Positions 17,335-27,369 of a stretch of 64,000 nt of DNA are shown here, in pieces (the first letter of the stretch is position 1; each line of letters opens with the position of its first letter). This stretch comes from Mycoplasma sp. CAG:776. GTDB lineage: Bacteria; Bacillota_I; Bacilli_A; RF39; UBA660. The notes under the pieces are model-generated. The model worked only from the letters and a program-made list of their open reading frames with translations, was not told the DNA's origin and searched no databases. The position numbers and the translations under genes were made by a program. The stretch lies in contig FR903076.1 in NCBI GenBank assembly GCA_000438195.1, positions 145,616-209,615 of the forward strand, given 5' to 3'.

Positions 17335-19929
17335 GTGAATTTTTATAAATTAAGTTTAGAAGAAACTTGGAAAGAGTTAAAGGTAGATAAACAGGGATTA
17401 AGTAGGGATGAAGCCCAAAAAAGATTAGAAAAAGATGGACCAAATAAATTAAAAGAAGGAAAAAAAGAATCAAAATTCTTAAAGTTTTTAAGTCAATTTA
17501 AAAATTTAATGATAGTAGTATTATTAATTGCTGCTATAGTATCTTTTGTGATTTCTTATCTAAATAAAGATTCTTATATAGATAGCATTATTATTTTACT
17601 AATTGTTTTTATTGATGCTGTTTTAGGTTTTATTGAAGAATTAAAAGCTGATCAAGCAATAGAAGCTTTAAAAAAAATGCAGACAACGAAAGTAAAGGTA
17701 AGAAGAAATAGTGAAATAATTTATTTAAATAGTGAAGAATTAGTAAGAGGAGATATTGTTTTATTAGAATCAGGAGATAAAATAGCAGCTGATGCTAGAC
17801 TAATTAGTGTAAAATCTTTAAAAGTGGATGAAGCATCTCTTACTGGGGAGTCGGTAGCAGTTTTAAAAACGATTGATCCTATTAAAGAAGATGTTAGTTT
17901 AAGTGGTCGTACGAATATGGTTTATGCTGGAACAAATGTTGTTTATGGAAAGGGAGAATGTTTAGTAACCGAAATAGGTATGGCAACCGAAATAGGTAAA
18001 ATAGCTTCTAGTCTAGATGATACTAAAATAGAATTAACACCTCTTCAAAAGAAAATGAATGGGATTAGTAAAGTCTTAACCATTATTATTTCTATTGTTA
18101 TTTTAGCGATGTTTATTGTAAGTATAATTAAAGATATGCCTTTAACAGAGGCACTATTATTGGCAATTTCTCTAGCAGTTGCTGCTATACCTGAGGGTTT
18201 ACCGGCTGTCATAACCATTATTTTATCTTTGGGAATGAGTTCTCTTGCTAAGAAAAAAGCTATAGTAAGAAAAATGAATAGTGTAGAAACACTAGGTAGT
18301 ACAGAAATCATTTGTACAGACAAAACAGGAACTATTACAGAAAATAAAATGGAACTAGTTCTATTATATTATGATTTTGAGTCTTTTAAAAAAGATCATG
18401 TTTTAGCTAAAGATTCTTTATTTTTGTATAATTTAGTTTTAAATAATGATGTAAATGAAAATGAAAACGGTTTAGTAGGGGATCCTACCGAGATTGCTAT
18501 TATAAACTATTTAGATCAGTTTTTAGATAGCAAAAAGTTGAAAGAAGATAACCCAAGAATAGATGAAATACCATTTGATTCTGAACGTAAAATGATGTCA
18601 GTCATAATAACAATAAATAATAAAAGATACTTATTTACCAAAGGTAGTTATGATTCAGTTATGAAACATTGTACTAAGATAACGAGTTTTGGTAAAATAA
18701 CAGTTATAGATAAAAAAACTCGGGAAAAATTAGACTGTATAGAAAAAGAAAACTCAAGTCAAGCTTTAAGACTGCTAGCTTATGCTTATAAAGAGTTAGA
18801 AAATGATAAAATAATGGAAGAGGATTTAATTTTCCAAGGATTAATAGGCGAAATCGATCCTCCACGAAAAGATGTTAAAGAGTCTATTGCATTATGTAAA
18901 TCTGCTCATATAAGACCAATTATGATAACTGGAGATTCTTTAAATACAGCAGTTGCCATAGCTAAAGACATAGGCATATTAACAAGCGAAAACGAAGCGA
19001 TAACTGGTGAAGAACTAGATAAATTAAGCGAAGAAGAGTTATTTGAAAAGATTGAGAAGTATCGTGTTTATGCTCGTGTAAGTCCGATGAATAAACTTGC
19101 TATTGTGAAAGCTTGGAAAAAACACGATAAAGTAGTTGCCATGACAGGGGATGGAGTGAATGATGCACCGGCTATAAAAGCTAGTGATATAGGAATAGGT
19201 ATGGGCATTACTGGTACAGAAGTAAGTAAAGGAGTATCTGATATTATCTTAGTAGATGACTCATTTTCTACTATTGTCTCAGCAGTTAAAGAAGGAAGAA
19301 GAATATTTGACAATATAAGAAATGTGATAACTTATTTACTGATTGGAAATATTACCGAAATTATTACTGTTTTTGTCGGTTTAATATTTGGCTATACAAT
19401 ATTTGTTCCTATTCAGTTATTATTTATCAATTTAATCACAGATTCTATACCCGCCATAGCCTTAGCTTTTGAAGAAGCGGATAGTGATATTATGAAAAGA
19501 AAAGTACGCAAAAAAAATAGTTCTTTCTTTACTCCATTTTTAGTTAGTAAAATACTTGTTTCTTCCATTTTAAAAAGTATGGCAATCCTTTTCATTTATT
19601 TCTTAAATCTACACTTAAATGGATCAGAAGTAGCAGCAACAATGTCATTTATCTGTTTAATGATGTTAGAATTATGTTTTGCATATTCTTGTAAAAATAT
19701 TAAAAAATCGGTTCTTGGTTCGAAAATATTTAGCAATTCTAAATTAAATTTAAGTATTTTAGGATTAGTATTGATAGGTATTATAATTTATTTAACTCCA
19801 ATAAAATCTATCTTTAATTTAACAACTATTACATCAATGGAGCTATTATATTGTTTAATTATTGTGGTAGTAATGCTTGTGATTGATGAATTATTAAAAC
19901 TTGTATTAAGTAAGAAATTTAAAGATTAA
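17335..19929 (+). CDS. P-type cation-transporting ATPase (P2A, calcium type)
   Basis: The 864-residue protein is an ATP-driven cation pump. It has an N-terminal cation-ATPase domain, the LTGES actuator motif, the membrane motif AAIPEGLPAV, phosphorylated Asp329 in DKTGT, and the MTGDGVNDAPA hinge. PEGL and overall length match the P2A (SERCA-like) group, which moves Ca2+. Proton, sodium or manganese pumps of P2 type cannot be excluded. The GTG start at 17335 has AGGGTGA upstream. A terminator follows immediately. It pairs with YitT in this transcript. Confidence 0.92.
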   Translation: MNFYKLSLEETWKELKVDKQGLSRDEAQKRLEKDGPNKLKEGKKESKFLKFLSQFKNLMIVVLLIAAIVSFVISYLNKDSYIDSIIILLIVFIDAVLGFIEELKADQAIEALKKMQTTKVKVRRNSEIIYLNSEELVRGDIVLLESGDKIAADARLISVKSLKVDEASLTGESVAVLKTIDPIKEDVSLSGRTNMVYAGTNVVYGKGECLVTEIGMATEIGKIASSLDDTKIELTPLQKKMNGISKVLTIIISIVILAMFIVSIIKDMPLTEALLLAISLAVAAIPEGLPAVITIILSLGMSSLAKKKAIVRKMNSVETLGSTEIICTDKTGTITENKMELVLLYYDFESFKKDHVLAKDSLFLYNLVLNNDVNENENGLVGDPTEIAIINYLDQFLDSKKLKEDNPRIDEIPFDSERKMMSVIITINNKRYLFTKGSYDSVMKHCTKITSFGKITVIDKKTREKLDCIEKENSSQALRLLAYAYKELENDKIMEEDLIFQGLIGEIDPPRKDVKESIALCKSAHIRPIMITGDSLNTAVAIAKDIGILTSENEAITGEELDKLSEEELFEKIEKYRVYARVSPMNKLAIVKAWKKHDKVVAMTGDGVNDAPAIKASDIGIGMGITGTEVSKGVSDIILVDDSFSTIVSAVKEGRRIFDNIRNVITYLLIGNITEIITVFVGLIFGYTIFVPIQLLFINLITDSIPAIALAFEEADSDIMKRKVRKKNSSFFTPFLVSKILVSSILKSMAILFIYFLNLHLNGSEVAATMSFICLMMLELCFAYSCKNIKKSVLGSKIFSNSKLNLSILGLVLIGIIIYLTPIKSIFNLTTITSMELLYCLIIVVVMLVIDELLKLVLSKKFKD

Positions 19930-19960
19930 AGTGATTGAAAGTAAATTAAAATCACTTTTT
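19928..19960 (+). terminator. Terminator after P-type ATPase
   Basis: A 9-bp stem (AAAGTGATT with AATCACTTT) is followed by T residues and overlaps the stop codon. Confidence 0.8.
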
Positions 19961-20091
19961 ATTATGTGATGAGATAAAAAATAGTTAAAGTATGATTTAA
20001 AAATTATTTTTTATGATAGTATATAAAGGATAAAATTATAGATTAATCAGTAATAATTTGATAAAATAAAAGTAATAAAGGAGGAATGAAA

Positions 20092-22272
20092 ATGTATGCT
20101 TATTGTGTAATTGAATATCCGGTAAAATCATTAGATAAAGCATTCACTTATAAAGTTCCTCTAGAATTAGAAGAAAAACTTAAAGTAGGAATGAAAGTAT
20201 TAGTTCCCTTTAATAATCGTTATGTTCATGGAATTGTCTTAAAAATAACGAGTGAATATCATGAAGAGTATGAATTAAAAGAAATTATAAAGATAGAAGA
20301 TGAATTTTTAGTTTTAAATAAAGAATTATTATTATTAGGAAAATATCTTCAACAATTAACTTTATGTAATTTAATTACAGCTTATCAAACCATGTTACCT
20401 AGTGCCTTAAAGGTAAAAGATCCAAAAGATTACAATAATTATGAATTATGGATTGTCTTAAACAAGGAAGAAGAAGAGATTGAAGCATTTCTGAAAAGCC
20501 ATAAAAAAAGTCATAAAACTCATTTGTTAGAAGAATTAATAAGTAAAGGGGAGTTATTAAAAAAAGAATGCCATCAAAGTAGTTTAAGGGAATTAATTAA
20601 ATTAAATTTCGTAAAAGAAGAAAAACGAATTCGAAAGAACACCATAGAAAAAGAACTTAAACTAGATGATAAAAAACTAAATGAAGAACAAGAGAATGCT
20701 TATCAAAAGATTATTTCTTCCTTTTCTTCCAATAAAACATTTTTAATATATGGAGTAACTGGAAGTGGAAAAACTCTAATTTATATTCATTTAATAAAAA
20801 AAGTATTAGAAGAAAAGAAAACAGCTTTACTATTAGTACCAGAAATTAGTTTAACAGAACAAATTATTCGCATTTTTTATGAACATTTTGGTTCTAATGT
20901 AGCTATTCTCCATAGTGGCTTATCGGATAAAGAAAAATATCAAGAATATTTAAAAATTTTAAACGAAGAAATTTCTATTGTAATAGGAACTCGTAGTGCT
21001 ATATTTGCACCTCTAAAAAATATTGGCATAATTATTATGGATGAAGAGCATAGTGACACTTATAAGCAAGATAATACTCCACGATATCACGCAAGAGATA
21101 TTGCTTTAAAAAGAAGCGAGTATTACTCATGTCCACTAGTATTAGGAAGTGCCACTCCTTCTTTAGAGTCAATGGCAAGAGCCAATAAAGGAGTTTATGA
21201 ATTAATAACATTAACTAAAAGAGCGAATAATTTAGCCATGCCAGAAGTATTTATTGTGGATATGAAAGAAGAATTAAAAAAACGGAATTTTATTATAAGT
21301 GAACTTCTAGACCAAAAAATAAAAGAATGTTTAAAAAAAGAAGAACAAGTAATTCTTCTTTTAAATCGTAGGGGATTTTCCACAATTATTACTTGTAGTA
21401 ATTGTGGATTTACCTATAAATGTCCTCATTGTGAAATATCTTTAACCTATCATAAAACCTCTAATACATTAAGATGCCATTATTGTGGTTATACGAAAAT
21501 AAAAGATGATATATGTCCCGAATGTAAAGAAAAAGGGTTAAATTATTTAGGTTTAGGAACTGAAAAATTAGAAGAAATAATAAAAGAAAAATATGAAAAA
21601 GCAAGGACCATCCGAATGGATGCGGATACCACAACGAAAAAAGGTGCTCATGATAAAATAATTGCTTCTTTTCGAAGGGAAGAATATAACCTATTAATTG
21701 GTACTCAAATGATTAGTAAAGGCCTTGATTTTCCCAAATGTACTTTAGTAGGAATAATAAATGCTGATACATCATTAAATATCCCAGACTTTAGGAGTAG
21801 CGAACGCAGTTTTTCTCTTTTAGATCAAGCATCTGGAAGAGCGGGCAGAAGTACGTTAAAAGGAACAGTAATTATTCAAACCTTTAATCCAGATAATGAA
21901 ACCATAAAAGCGGTAAAGAAGCATGATTATAATTCATTTTATCAAAGTGAAATGAAAGTGCGTAAAATCTTAAAATATCCTCCATATTATTATTTAGCCA
22001 ATATTAAAATTGCTAGTAAAGATTATAGTGAAGCCAGTAAAGAAGCTACAAAAGTAAAGAATTATTTAGAAAAAAATTTAGATTCATCTAGTATTATTTT
22101 AGGACCATCAACAGCATCTAACTTTAAAAGAAATAATATTTACCGTTTTAGTATTACAATTAAATATCGTTTTGATAAAGAATTATTAAAAAGTTTAAAA
22201 GAATTAGATGATATTTATGCGACAAATAAAAAAGTTTTTCTAGAAATTGATATTAATCCTTTAAGAATTTAG
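20092..22272 (+). CDS. priA: Primosomal protein N', replication restart helicase
   Basis: PriA is a 3'-5' superfamily 2 helicase that reloads the replicative helicase at stalled forks. The 726-residue product has the N-terminal DNA-binding domain (about 1-110), Walker A GVTGSGKT, the DEEH box in MDEEHSD, and the cysteine cluster of the zinc-binding insert (CSNCGFTYKCPHC, then CHYCGY and CPECKEKG). ATG at 20092 has AAGGAGG at normal spacing; the ATG at 20086 is too close. sigG follows after 68 bases. Confidence 0.96.
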   Translation: MYAYCVIEYPVKSLDKAFTYKVPLELEEKLKVGMKVLVPFNNRYVHGIVLKITSEYHEEYELKEIIKIEDEFLVLNKELLLLGKYLQQLTLCNLITAYQTMLPSALKVKDPKDYNNYELWIVLNKEEEEIEAFLKSHKKSHKTHLLEELISKGELLKKECHQSSLRELIKLNFVKEEKRIRKNTIEKELKLDDKKLNEEQENAYQKIISSFSSNKTFLIYGVTGSGKTLIYIHLIKKVLEEKKTALLLVPEISLTEQIIRIFYEHFGSNVAILHSGLSDKEKYQEYLKILNEEISIVIGTRSAIFAPLKNIGIIIMDEEHSDTYKQDNTPRYHARDIALKRSEYYSCPLVLGSATPSLESMARANKGVYELITLTKRANNLAMPEVFIVDMKEELKKRNFIISELLDQKIKECLKKEEQVILLLNRRGFSTIITCSNCGFTYKCPHCEISLTYHKTSNTLRCHYCGYTKIKDDICPECKEKGLNYLGLGTEKLEEIIKEKYEKARTIRMDADTTTKKGAHDKIIASFRREEYNLLIGTQMISKGLDFPKCTLVGIINADTSLNIPDFRSSERSFSLLDQASGRAGRSTLKGTVIIQTFNPDNETIKAVKKHDYNSFYQSEMKVRKILKYPPYYYLANIKIASKDYSEASKEATKVKNYLEKNLDSSSIILGPSTASNFKRNNIYRFSITIKYRFDKELLKSLKELDDIYATNKKVFLEIDINPLRI

Positions 22273-22299
22273 GCATCATAAAAGAAAATGAATAAAATA

Positions 22300-22336
22300 A
22301 AAACTTCTTTCTCATAAATAAAGGGAAAGGAGTTTT
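22300..22336 (+). promoter_or_regulatory. sigG leader hairpin covering the ribosome binding site
   Basis: A 14-bp stem with two G-U pairs is formed by AAAACTTCTTTCTC (22300-22313) and GGGAAAGGAGTTTT (22323-22336), with a 9-base loop. The AAAGGAG ribosome site for the ATG at 22340 lies inside the 3' arm. This should limit translation of sigG. A translation-limiting hairpin in the sigG leader has been reported in Bacillus subtilis, as I recall. Confidence 0.75.
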
Positions 22337-22339
22337 AAA

Positions 22340-23116
22340 ATGGCAAGATATAAAGTAGATATTACGGGAATTAATACAAATGAATTAAAAGTTTTAAATG
22401 GTAATGAAATGGTAAGTTTATTTGAAAGGTATCGAAATGGGGATTTAGCAGCTAAAGAAGAATTAATTAATGGTAATTTAAAATTAGTACTAAGTATTTT
22501 AAGAAGCTTTAATAAAGGGAATTATAATATGGATGATTTATTTCAAGTAGGAGTAATTGGTCTAATTAAAGCAATTGACAATTTTGATTTATCTTACAAT
22601 TTAAAATTATCAACTTATGCCGTTCCTCTAATATTAGGAGAAATAAAAAGATACATCAGGGATAATAGTAGTATAAGAATTAGTAGAAGTATAAAAGATT
22701 TAGCCTATAGTATTTTGAAATATAAAGAGGAATACTTTAATCTTTATGGGAAAGATCCCACGAATGAAGAAATAGCTAAAATCTTAAATGTAGAAGAATA
22801 TAAAATTGCTCAAGCTTTAGACAGTTTAAAAGAGCCAATGAGTATATTTGAACCAATTTATAATGACGGTGGTGACACGATTTACTTAATGGATCAAATA
22901 GCAGATAAAAAAGATTTAAATAGTGATAAAGATATGTTAATTTCTTTAAGAAGAGGATTAAATAAAATAAAGGAACGAGAAAGAGAAATATTAGTAGAAA
23001 GGTATATTGTTGGAAAAACCCAAATGGAAATAGCAGATGCTTTAAATATTAGTCAAGCTCAAGTATCCCGAATTGAAAAAAATGCAATAATGAGTTTAAA
23101 AAGAATGATTAAATAA
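22340..23116 (+). CDS. sigG: Forespore-specific RNA polymerase sigma factor SigG
   Basis: SigG drives late forespore transcription. The 258-residue product matches the usual 260, with the SigG N-terminus (ARYKVDITGINT), region 2 (DDLFQVGVIGLIKAIDNFDL), the EPIYNDGGD segment typical of SigG/SigF, and a region 4 helix-turn-helix ending ISQAQVSRIEKNAI. SigF is the nearest alternative, but the N-terminus favours SigG, and no spoIIAA/AB genes precede it. Its start lies behind a stable hairpin that hides the ribosome site. It follows priA and precedes an RDD membrane protein that has its own AAGGAG site. Confidence 0.92.
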   Translation: MARYKVDITGINTNELKVLNGNEMVSLFERYRNGDLAAKEELINGNLKLVLSILRSFNKGNYNMDDLFQVGVIGLIKAIDNFDLSYNLKLSTYAVPLILGEIKRYIRDNSSIRISRSIKDLAYSILKYKEEYFNLYGKDPTNEEIAKILNVEEYKIAQALDSLKEPMSIFEPIYNDGGDTIYLMDQIADKKDLNSDKDMLISLRRGLNKIKEREREILVERYIVGKTQMEIADALNISQAQVSRIEKNAIMSLKRMIK

Positions 23117-23168
23117 CTTTACTTTAAAAGAAAAAAAGAATATAATATTCTCTAAGGAGTGGATAAAA

Positions 23169-23879
23169 TTGACAAGTAGTAATGTTGCTTTAAAAAGAAT
23201 TGTAGCCTATTTAATTGATTATTTAGTAATTACTTTAATTAGCTCTGCTTTAGTTTATGTTACTTTCATCAATCCTCGATATGATGAATATGTAGAAACA
23301 TCACAAGCATATAATGAAGTATTACAAAAATATTATGATAAAGAAATAGATGCTACAGAGCTTACAGAGCAAACAAAAGAGTTGAGTTATGAGTTAAATA
23401 GTAGTGGTTATGTTTATACTATAGGTAGTATTATAATTATATTTTTATATTATGGTGTGTTTGTTTATTTTACCAAAGGACAGACTTTAGGAAAGAAAAT
23501 TATGGGCATTAAAATTGTTAGTAATAAAGGAAAAGATTTAAAATTACATAATTATTTTATAAGAGCATTTATTTTAAATGGTGTAATTATGAATATTTTA
23601 ACTTTGATTGCTATATGCTTCAAAGAAAGCACATATTTAACAATTTATACTGTTGCTTCTAATTTTGATATGATTTTGACTATTGTAATCTTCTTAATGA
23701 TTTTATTCTATAAAGATGGAAGAGGACTACACGATATTTTTGCAGGAACAAAAGTAATTGATGTAAGAGAAGAAAATAATTTAGAGGTTGTAGAAGAACA
23801 AAAATCTACTAAAGAAGAAGTAGAGGTAATTAAGCCTCAGAAAACCACAAAAAATAGGAAGAAAAAAAATGAAGATTAA
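23169..23879 (+). CDS. RDD family membrane protein
   Basis: The protein (236 aa) has about five membrane helices and the RDD pattern: LKRIVAYLIDYLV near the N-terminus, GQTLGKKIMGIKIV in the middle and GRGLHDIFAGTKVID near the end. A charged cytoplasmic tail of about 45 residues follows. RDD proteins are uncharacterised, with some linked to ion or stress tolerance. The TTG start at 23169 has AAGGAG upstream. Its end overlaps the Nudix gene start by 11 bases, so translation of the two is coupled. Confidence 0.85.
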   Translation: MTSSNVALKRIVAYLIDYLVITLISSALVYVTFINPRYDEYVETSQAYNEVLQKYYDKEIDATELTEQTKELSYELNSSGYVYTIGSIIIIFLYYGVFVYFTKGQTLGKKIMGIKIVSNKGKDLKLHNYFIRAFILNGVIMNILTLIAICFKESTYLTIYTVASNFDMILTIVIFLMILFYKDGRGLHDIFAGTKVIDVREENNLEVVEEQKSTKEEVEVIKPQKTTKNRKKKNED

Positions 23880-24300
23880 ACAAGTAGTAGGAATTGCTTT
23901 CATTGAAAATAATAAACTTTTGATTGTCCAATCCAGGAATAGTAGCAAAACTAATTCTTATACTTTTATTGGTGGTGGAGTGGAAGAAGGAGAAACACTG
24001 GTTGAAGCGGCCAAAAGAGAAGTAAGTGAAGAAATCCATAGTGGTTTTACCATAAAAGATGAAGAATTAGAACTTGTCTTTGAAAAAACAGAACAAGCTG
24101 CTAGTGATCCTAATCTAACAATCTCTATGCATGTGTTTTTAGCTCATAAAAAAATTAATGTTCCTCTAATACCAAATAATGAAATATTAATTTATCATTG
24201 GTATAGTATGGATGAAGATTATAATGTATCAAACTCTATTCGAGATTTTCTAGAATATGCGAAAGAAAATAATATCATAGCAAACGATTTGAAAAGATAA
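23869..24300 (+). CDS. Nudix hydrolase
   Basis: The protein (143 aa) carries a full Nudix box (GGGVEEGETLVEAAKREVSEEI read in two parts: GGGVEEGE and REVSEEI), so it should hydrolyse a nucleoside diphosphate linked to another group. The substrate cannot be told from sequence. It overlaps the preceding RDD gene and ends at a strong terminator. It is the last gene of this plus-strand group. Confidence 0.88.
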   Translation: MKIKQVVGIAFIENNKLLIVQSRNSSKTNSYTFIGGGVEEGETLVEAAKREVSEEIHSGFTIKDEELELVFEKTEQAASDPNLTISMHVFLAHKKINVPLIPNNEILIYHWYSMDEDYNVSNSIRDFLEYAKENNIIANDLKR

Positions 24301-24328
24301 ATAAGCTTGAAAAATAGCTTATTTTTTT
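24300..24328 (+). terminator. Terminator after Nudix gene
   Basis: An 8-bp stem (AATAAGCT with AGCTTATT) is followed by seven T residues. The convergent regulator's stop is at its edge. Confidence 0.85.
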
Positions 24329-24770
24329 ATACTCTTTTTTCTTTTCTACCAATAATTTTATCAACTGATAATTTAAGATTTTTAGCTAAAGTATATAAAA
24401 TATCAGTAGTAGGAAGAAATTTTTCATTTTCATAATTACAATATCTTGCTTGAGAAATTTCTAAAATTTCAGCCATTTTTATTTGCGTAAATTTTAACTC
24501 TTTGCGTATCCTTTTTAAGTTAGTACTAATTAGCTTAATATCCAATTTAGAATTTTCATAAAACAAATTATGATCAGATAAACCTAAAACATAATCCAAA
24601 CTATAATTATACATATTACAAAATTTCACTAATTTTTTTAATGGTATACTATCATGAGCATTTTCCCATCCACTAATAGTAGCTTCATGAACTCCAAAAA
24701 TAACACCTAATTCTTTTTGCGTAAGTTCTTGTTCTTCCCGACAATATTTTAATCTATTATTTATAATCAT
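24327..24770 (-). CDS. Regulator with two tandem XRE helix-turn-helix domains
   Basis: The protein (147 aa) contains two XRE-type HTH domains, one at about residues 5-62 (TQKELGVIFGVHEATISGWE) and one at about 82-140 (TQIKMAEILEISQARYCNYE). The domain at 35361-35816 has the same layout, so they are paralogs. ATG at 24770 is chosen because GGTGATAAAA precedes it; the longer in-frame start at 24797 lacks a site. It is divergent from the VirB6-like gene, whose start is about 100 bases away, and may regulate it. That is inference from position only. Confidence 0.82.
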   Translation of the reverse strand: MIINNRLKYCREEQELTQKELGVIFGVHEATISGWENAHDSIPLKKLVKFCNMYNYSLDYVLGLSDHNLFYENSKLDIKLISTNLKRIRKELKFTQIKMAEILEISQARYCNYENEKFLPTTDILYTLAKNLKLSVDKIIGRKEKRV

Positions 24771-24873
24771 TTTTATCACCAATAATAATTTTCGCATTAT
24801 CCTAAAAATTATTAATAAAACTATGGGCTATTTTATAAAAATATGCTATAATGATTAAAAAGCAGGTGAGAAA

Positions 24874-27369
24874 ATGTTCATATCAGGTATATTTAGTTTT
24901 ATTGGTGAAACAGCTGAGGAGATAATCGTCGGAATATTTTTATTAATTGATAGCTTAGTTTATTCTTTAATTAGTTGGTTATATCAAATATTTTGTGTTT
25001 TGGCTTCATTCCGCTTGTTTGATAATAATATGTATGAAAGTATTACTAAAAGTATATATGTAGTAATAGGGGTAGTAGCTTTATTTTTAATAGCATATCA
25101 ATTATTATTTTCCATGGTTCACGTTGATGATAATAAATCATTAGGAGAAACAAAGAAAATAGTAGTTAATTTAATTACATCTTTAGTTTTAATAGCCCTT
25201 GTTCCGACTATTTTTGATTTTCTCTATAGTTTTCAAAACTCTATTTTAAGTAGTAATGTGATAGGAAGAATTATTTTGCCATCCTTTAACTATAATAATA
25301 TAAATGAAACAGTATTAGAGTATGTCGATGAGACAGGTGATACCCAAGATGTACCTCTTAATGAAATAGCAAGTAATGTAACGGAAGAAAATTATAATTA
25401 TTATTTACTGCAATACTATGGGAATAATATGTCCACCCAATTATTTCAAGCTTTCTTTTATCCAACTGATACCACAGTAAATGATTTTAATGAAAGATCA
25501 AGTGAAATAGAAACAGAAGGAAATGGGACAGGATTTTTATTTAAAGTTGCAGCCTATGGTTCATGTGGACTTGCTGTAGCATCTTCTTTTGGAGTAACAG
25601 TATTAACATCATTTGTTGGTAGTCCAACTATTGGAGCTTCTCTAGCTTATTGTGCTGCGGCAATTGGAATTGAAAGAGTAGGAGATGCAATTATTAATGT
25701 TACAAGTGATAAATATACTTTAGCAGATGCTTATAACTATGTTTCTATTACAGGCGATTTTAGTGCTTTTCAAAAATTTTCTTCTAATATTATTAATAAT
25801 GAAATAACTTATCATTACATATTATCTTCCATTATTGGTATAGTAGCAGCTTACATTCTAGCAATTTATTGTATTGATTTAGGAGTACGAACAATTAAAT
25901 TAGCTTTTTATCAAATTTTAGCTCCTATTCCAATTTTAATGAGAGTAATTCCTAAACAGGACAAGATATTCTCTAATTGGCTTAAAGCCACATTATCTAC
26001 TTATGCTGAAGTATTTATAAGAATGATTATTTTATATTTTGGAGTATTTTTAATTTCTAATCTTCCAACTATTATGTCTAATATATTCTCAGATGGAAGT
26101 ACTCCATATACCAATAATATTTTAATTTATTTATTAGTAAGAGCAATATTAATTATAGGAGTTTTAATATTTATTAGACAAATGCCTAAAATATTAGAAG
26201 ATATAACTGGTATTAAATCAGGCAACTTCTCTTTAAATATTAAAGACCATTTAAAAGAGGCAGACTGGGCTCCTGCCGCAGTAGGTGGCTTAATTGCAGG
26301 AAAAGGAAATCCGCTTTCGATGATACGTTCTGGTTCCAATGCTTGGAAAAATAATAATTTAACTGGTATTGGTTCTGAATTTACAAGAAGAAAAAACTTA
26401 GAAGAAGCCCGAAAAAATGGTTCAACTTTTGGTGGAAGATTCATAGAAAGTACAAGAAAAGTATTAGGACTACAATCAGGAGTATCCGCTATGGATGAGA
26501 AGATTAAGTTAGGAATTAATCCCGAAACTGGAAATCCTTTTGAAGCGAGAAATGATACGAGCAATAATATTATTTTAAGAGATGCGAATGGTAATGTAAT
26601 TGAAATGATTGGAGTTGGAGATACCATTGATATGAGTAGCCAAACCCAAGAAATGATTGCAACAACAAAACAAGCAAATGCCATAAGAACTTCCCAAGTA
26701 GATGAAATTATAAGGCATATTGATGCTTCTGCAAGTAGCAATAGTAAAATAATTAGTTTACGTTCTGAAATAAAAAAAGAAGCCGAAGATAAGGTAGCTG
26801 AAAAAAATTCTGTAATAGAAGATACCATTACTGCAGGTGGTAGAACTTTTACAGGGAACCTAGCTAGTATGGAAGAATATTTAAATCGTCGCAGATTAGA
26901 TGGTGCGGATGAAAATGAATTAAAAGATATTGTTAGAGAAATTGGTAATGCCAAAGATAGAATGTGGCAAGAATATGCTAGAAGGGCAATTGCTGGCACA
27001 ATTAATAATGGTAAGATTTCTGGCTTAAATGATCAAATTACTTTGGCGTTTAATAGTGATGCTTTACAATCTGCAGCAGGCATAGCTTATGATCGAGTAG
27101 CAGATACAAGAGGTTTAAATAACTTAACAGGCATAGATTTAATTAATGCTTTAGATAGAATTGCCAAAGAATTTAATAATGGTCTAACAATAGATAAAGA
27201 TACGCAAAATAACTTAAAAGCTACAATTCAAGAAGAAACAGCTGGCCTAGATCGTTTAACTGCTCAATTAACTGAACAACAAGAATTAAGTAAGCATAGT
27301 AATACTTATCGTTCTAAAAAAGCCAATGTAGATAATATTAATAACAATAATAAAGGAGGTAACTCATGA
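24874..27369 (+). CDS. VirB6/TrbL-like type IV secretion membrane protein
   Basis: The protein (831 aa) has a hydrophobic N-terminal half (about residues 1-440) with roughly seven or eight membrane helices and an extracellular loop near 125-205. A long hydrophilic, partly coiled-coil C-terminal half (about 450-831), rich in Asn, Lys and Glu, follows. This matches TrbL/VirB6-like inner-membrane channel proteins of Gram-positive type IV secretion systems in layout; sequence identity to a named family is not certain. The next gene starts within its stop codon (ATGA). A VirD4-like ATPase is found 4.6 kb downstream, but no VirB4 or relaxase is in the window. Confidence 0.65.
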   Translation: MFISGIFSFIGETAEEIIVGIFLLIDSLVYSLISWLYQIFCVLASFRLFDNNMYESITKSIYVVIGVVALFLIAYQLLFSMVHVDDNKSLGETKKIVVNLITSLVLIALVPTIFDFLYSFQNSILSSNVIGRIILPSFNYNNINETVLEYVDETGDTQDVPLNEIASNVTEENYNYYLLQYYGNNMSTQLFQAFFYPTDTTVNDFNERSSEIETEGNGTGFLFKVAAYGSCGLAVASSFGVTVLTSFVGSPTIGASLAYCAAAIGIERVGDAIINVTSDKYTLADAYNYVSITGDFSAFQKFSSNIINNEITYHYILSSIIGIVAAYILAIYCIDLGVRTIKLAFYQILAPIPILMRVIPKQDKIFSNWLKATLSTYAEVFIRMIILYFGVFLISNLPTIMSNIFSDGSTPYTNNILIYLLVRAILIIGVLIFIRQMPKILEDITGIKSGNFSLNIKDHLKEADWAPAAVGGLIAGKGNPLSMIRSGSNAWKNNNLTGIGSEFTRRKNLEEARKNGSTFGGRFIESTRKVLGLQSGVSAMDEKIKLGINPETGNPFEARNDTSNNIILRDANGNVIEMIGVGDTIDMSSQTQEMIATTKQANAIRTSQVDEIIRHIDASASSNSKIISLRSEIKKEAEDKVAEKNSVIEDTITAGGRTFTGNLASMEEYLNRRRLDGADENELKDIVREIGNAKDRMWQEYARRAIAGTINNGKISGLNDQITLAFNSDALQSAAGIAYDRVADTRGLNNLTGIDLINALDRIAKEFNNGLTIDKDTQNNLKATIQEETAGLDRLTAQLTEQQELSKHSNTYRSKKANVDNINNNNKGGNS

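Noticed and set aside
26127..26999. 290-residue open frame on the minus strand inside the VirB6-like gene
   Set aside because: It is antisense to a well-supported gene, has no ribosome site or recognisable domain, and its Ser/Leu/Phe bias is what the complement of an Asn/Lys/Glu-rich gene gives.
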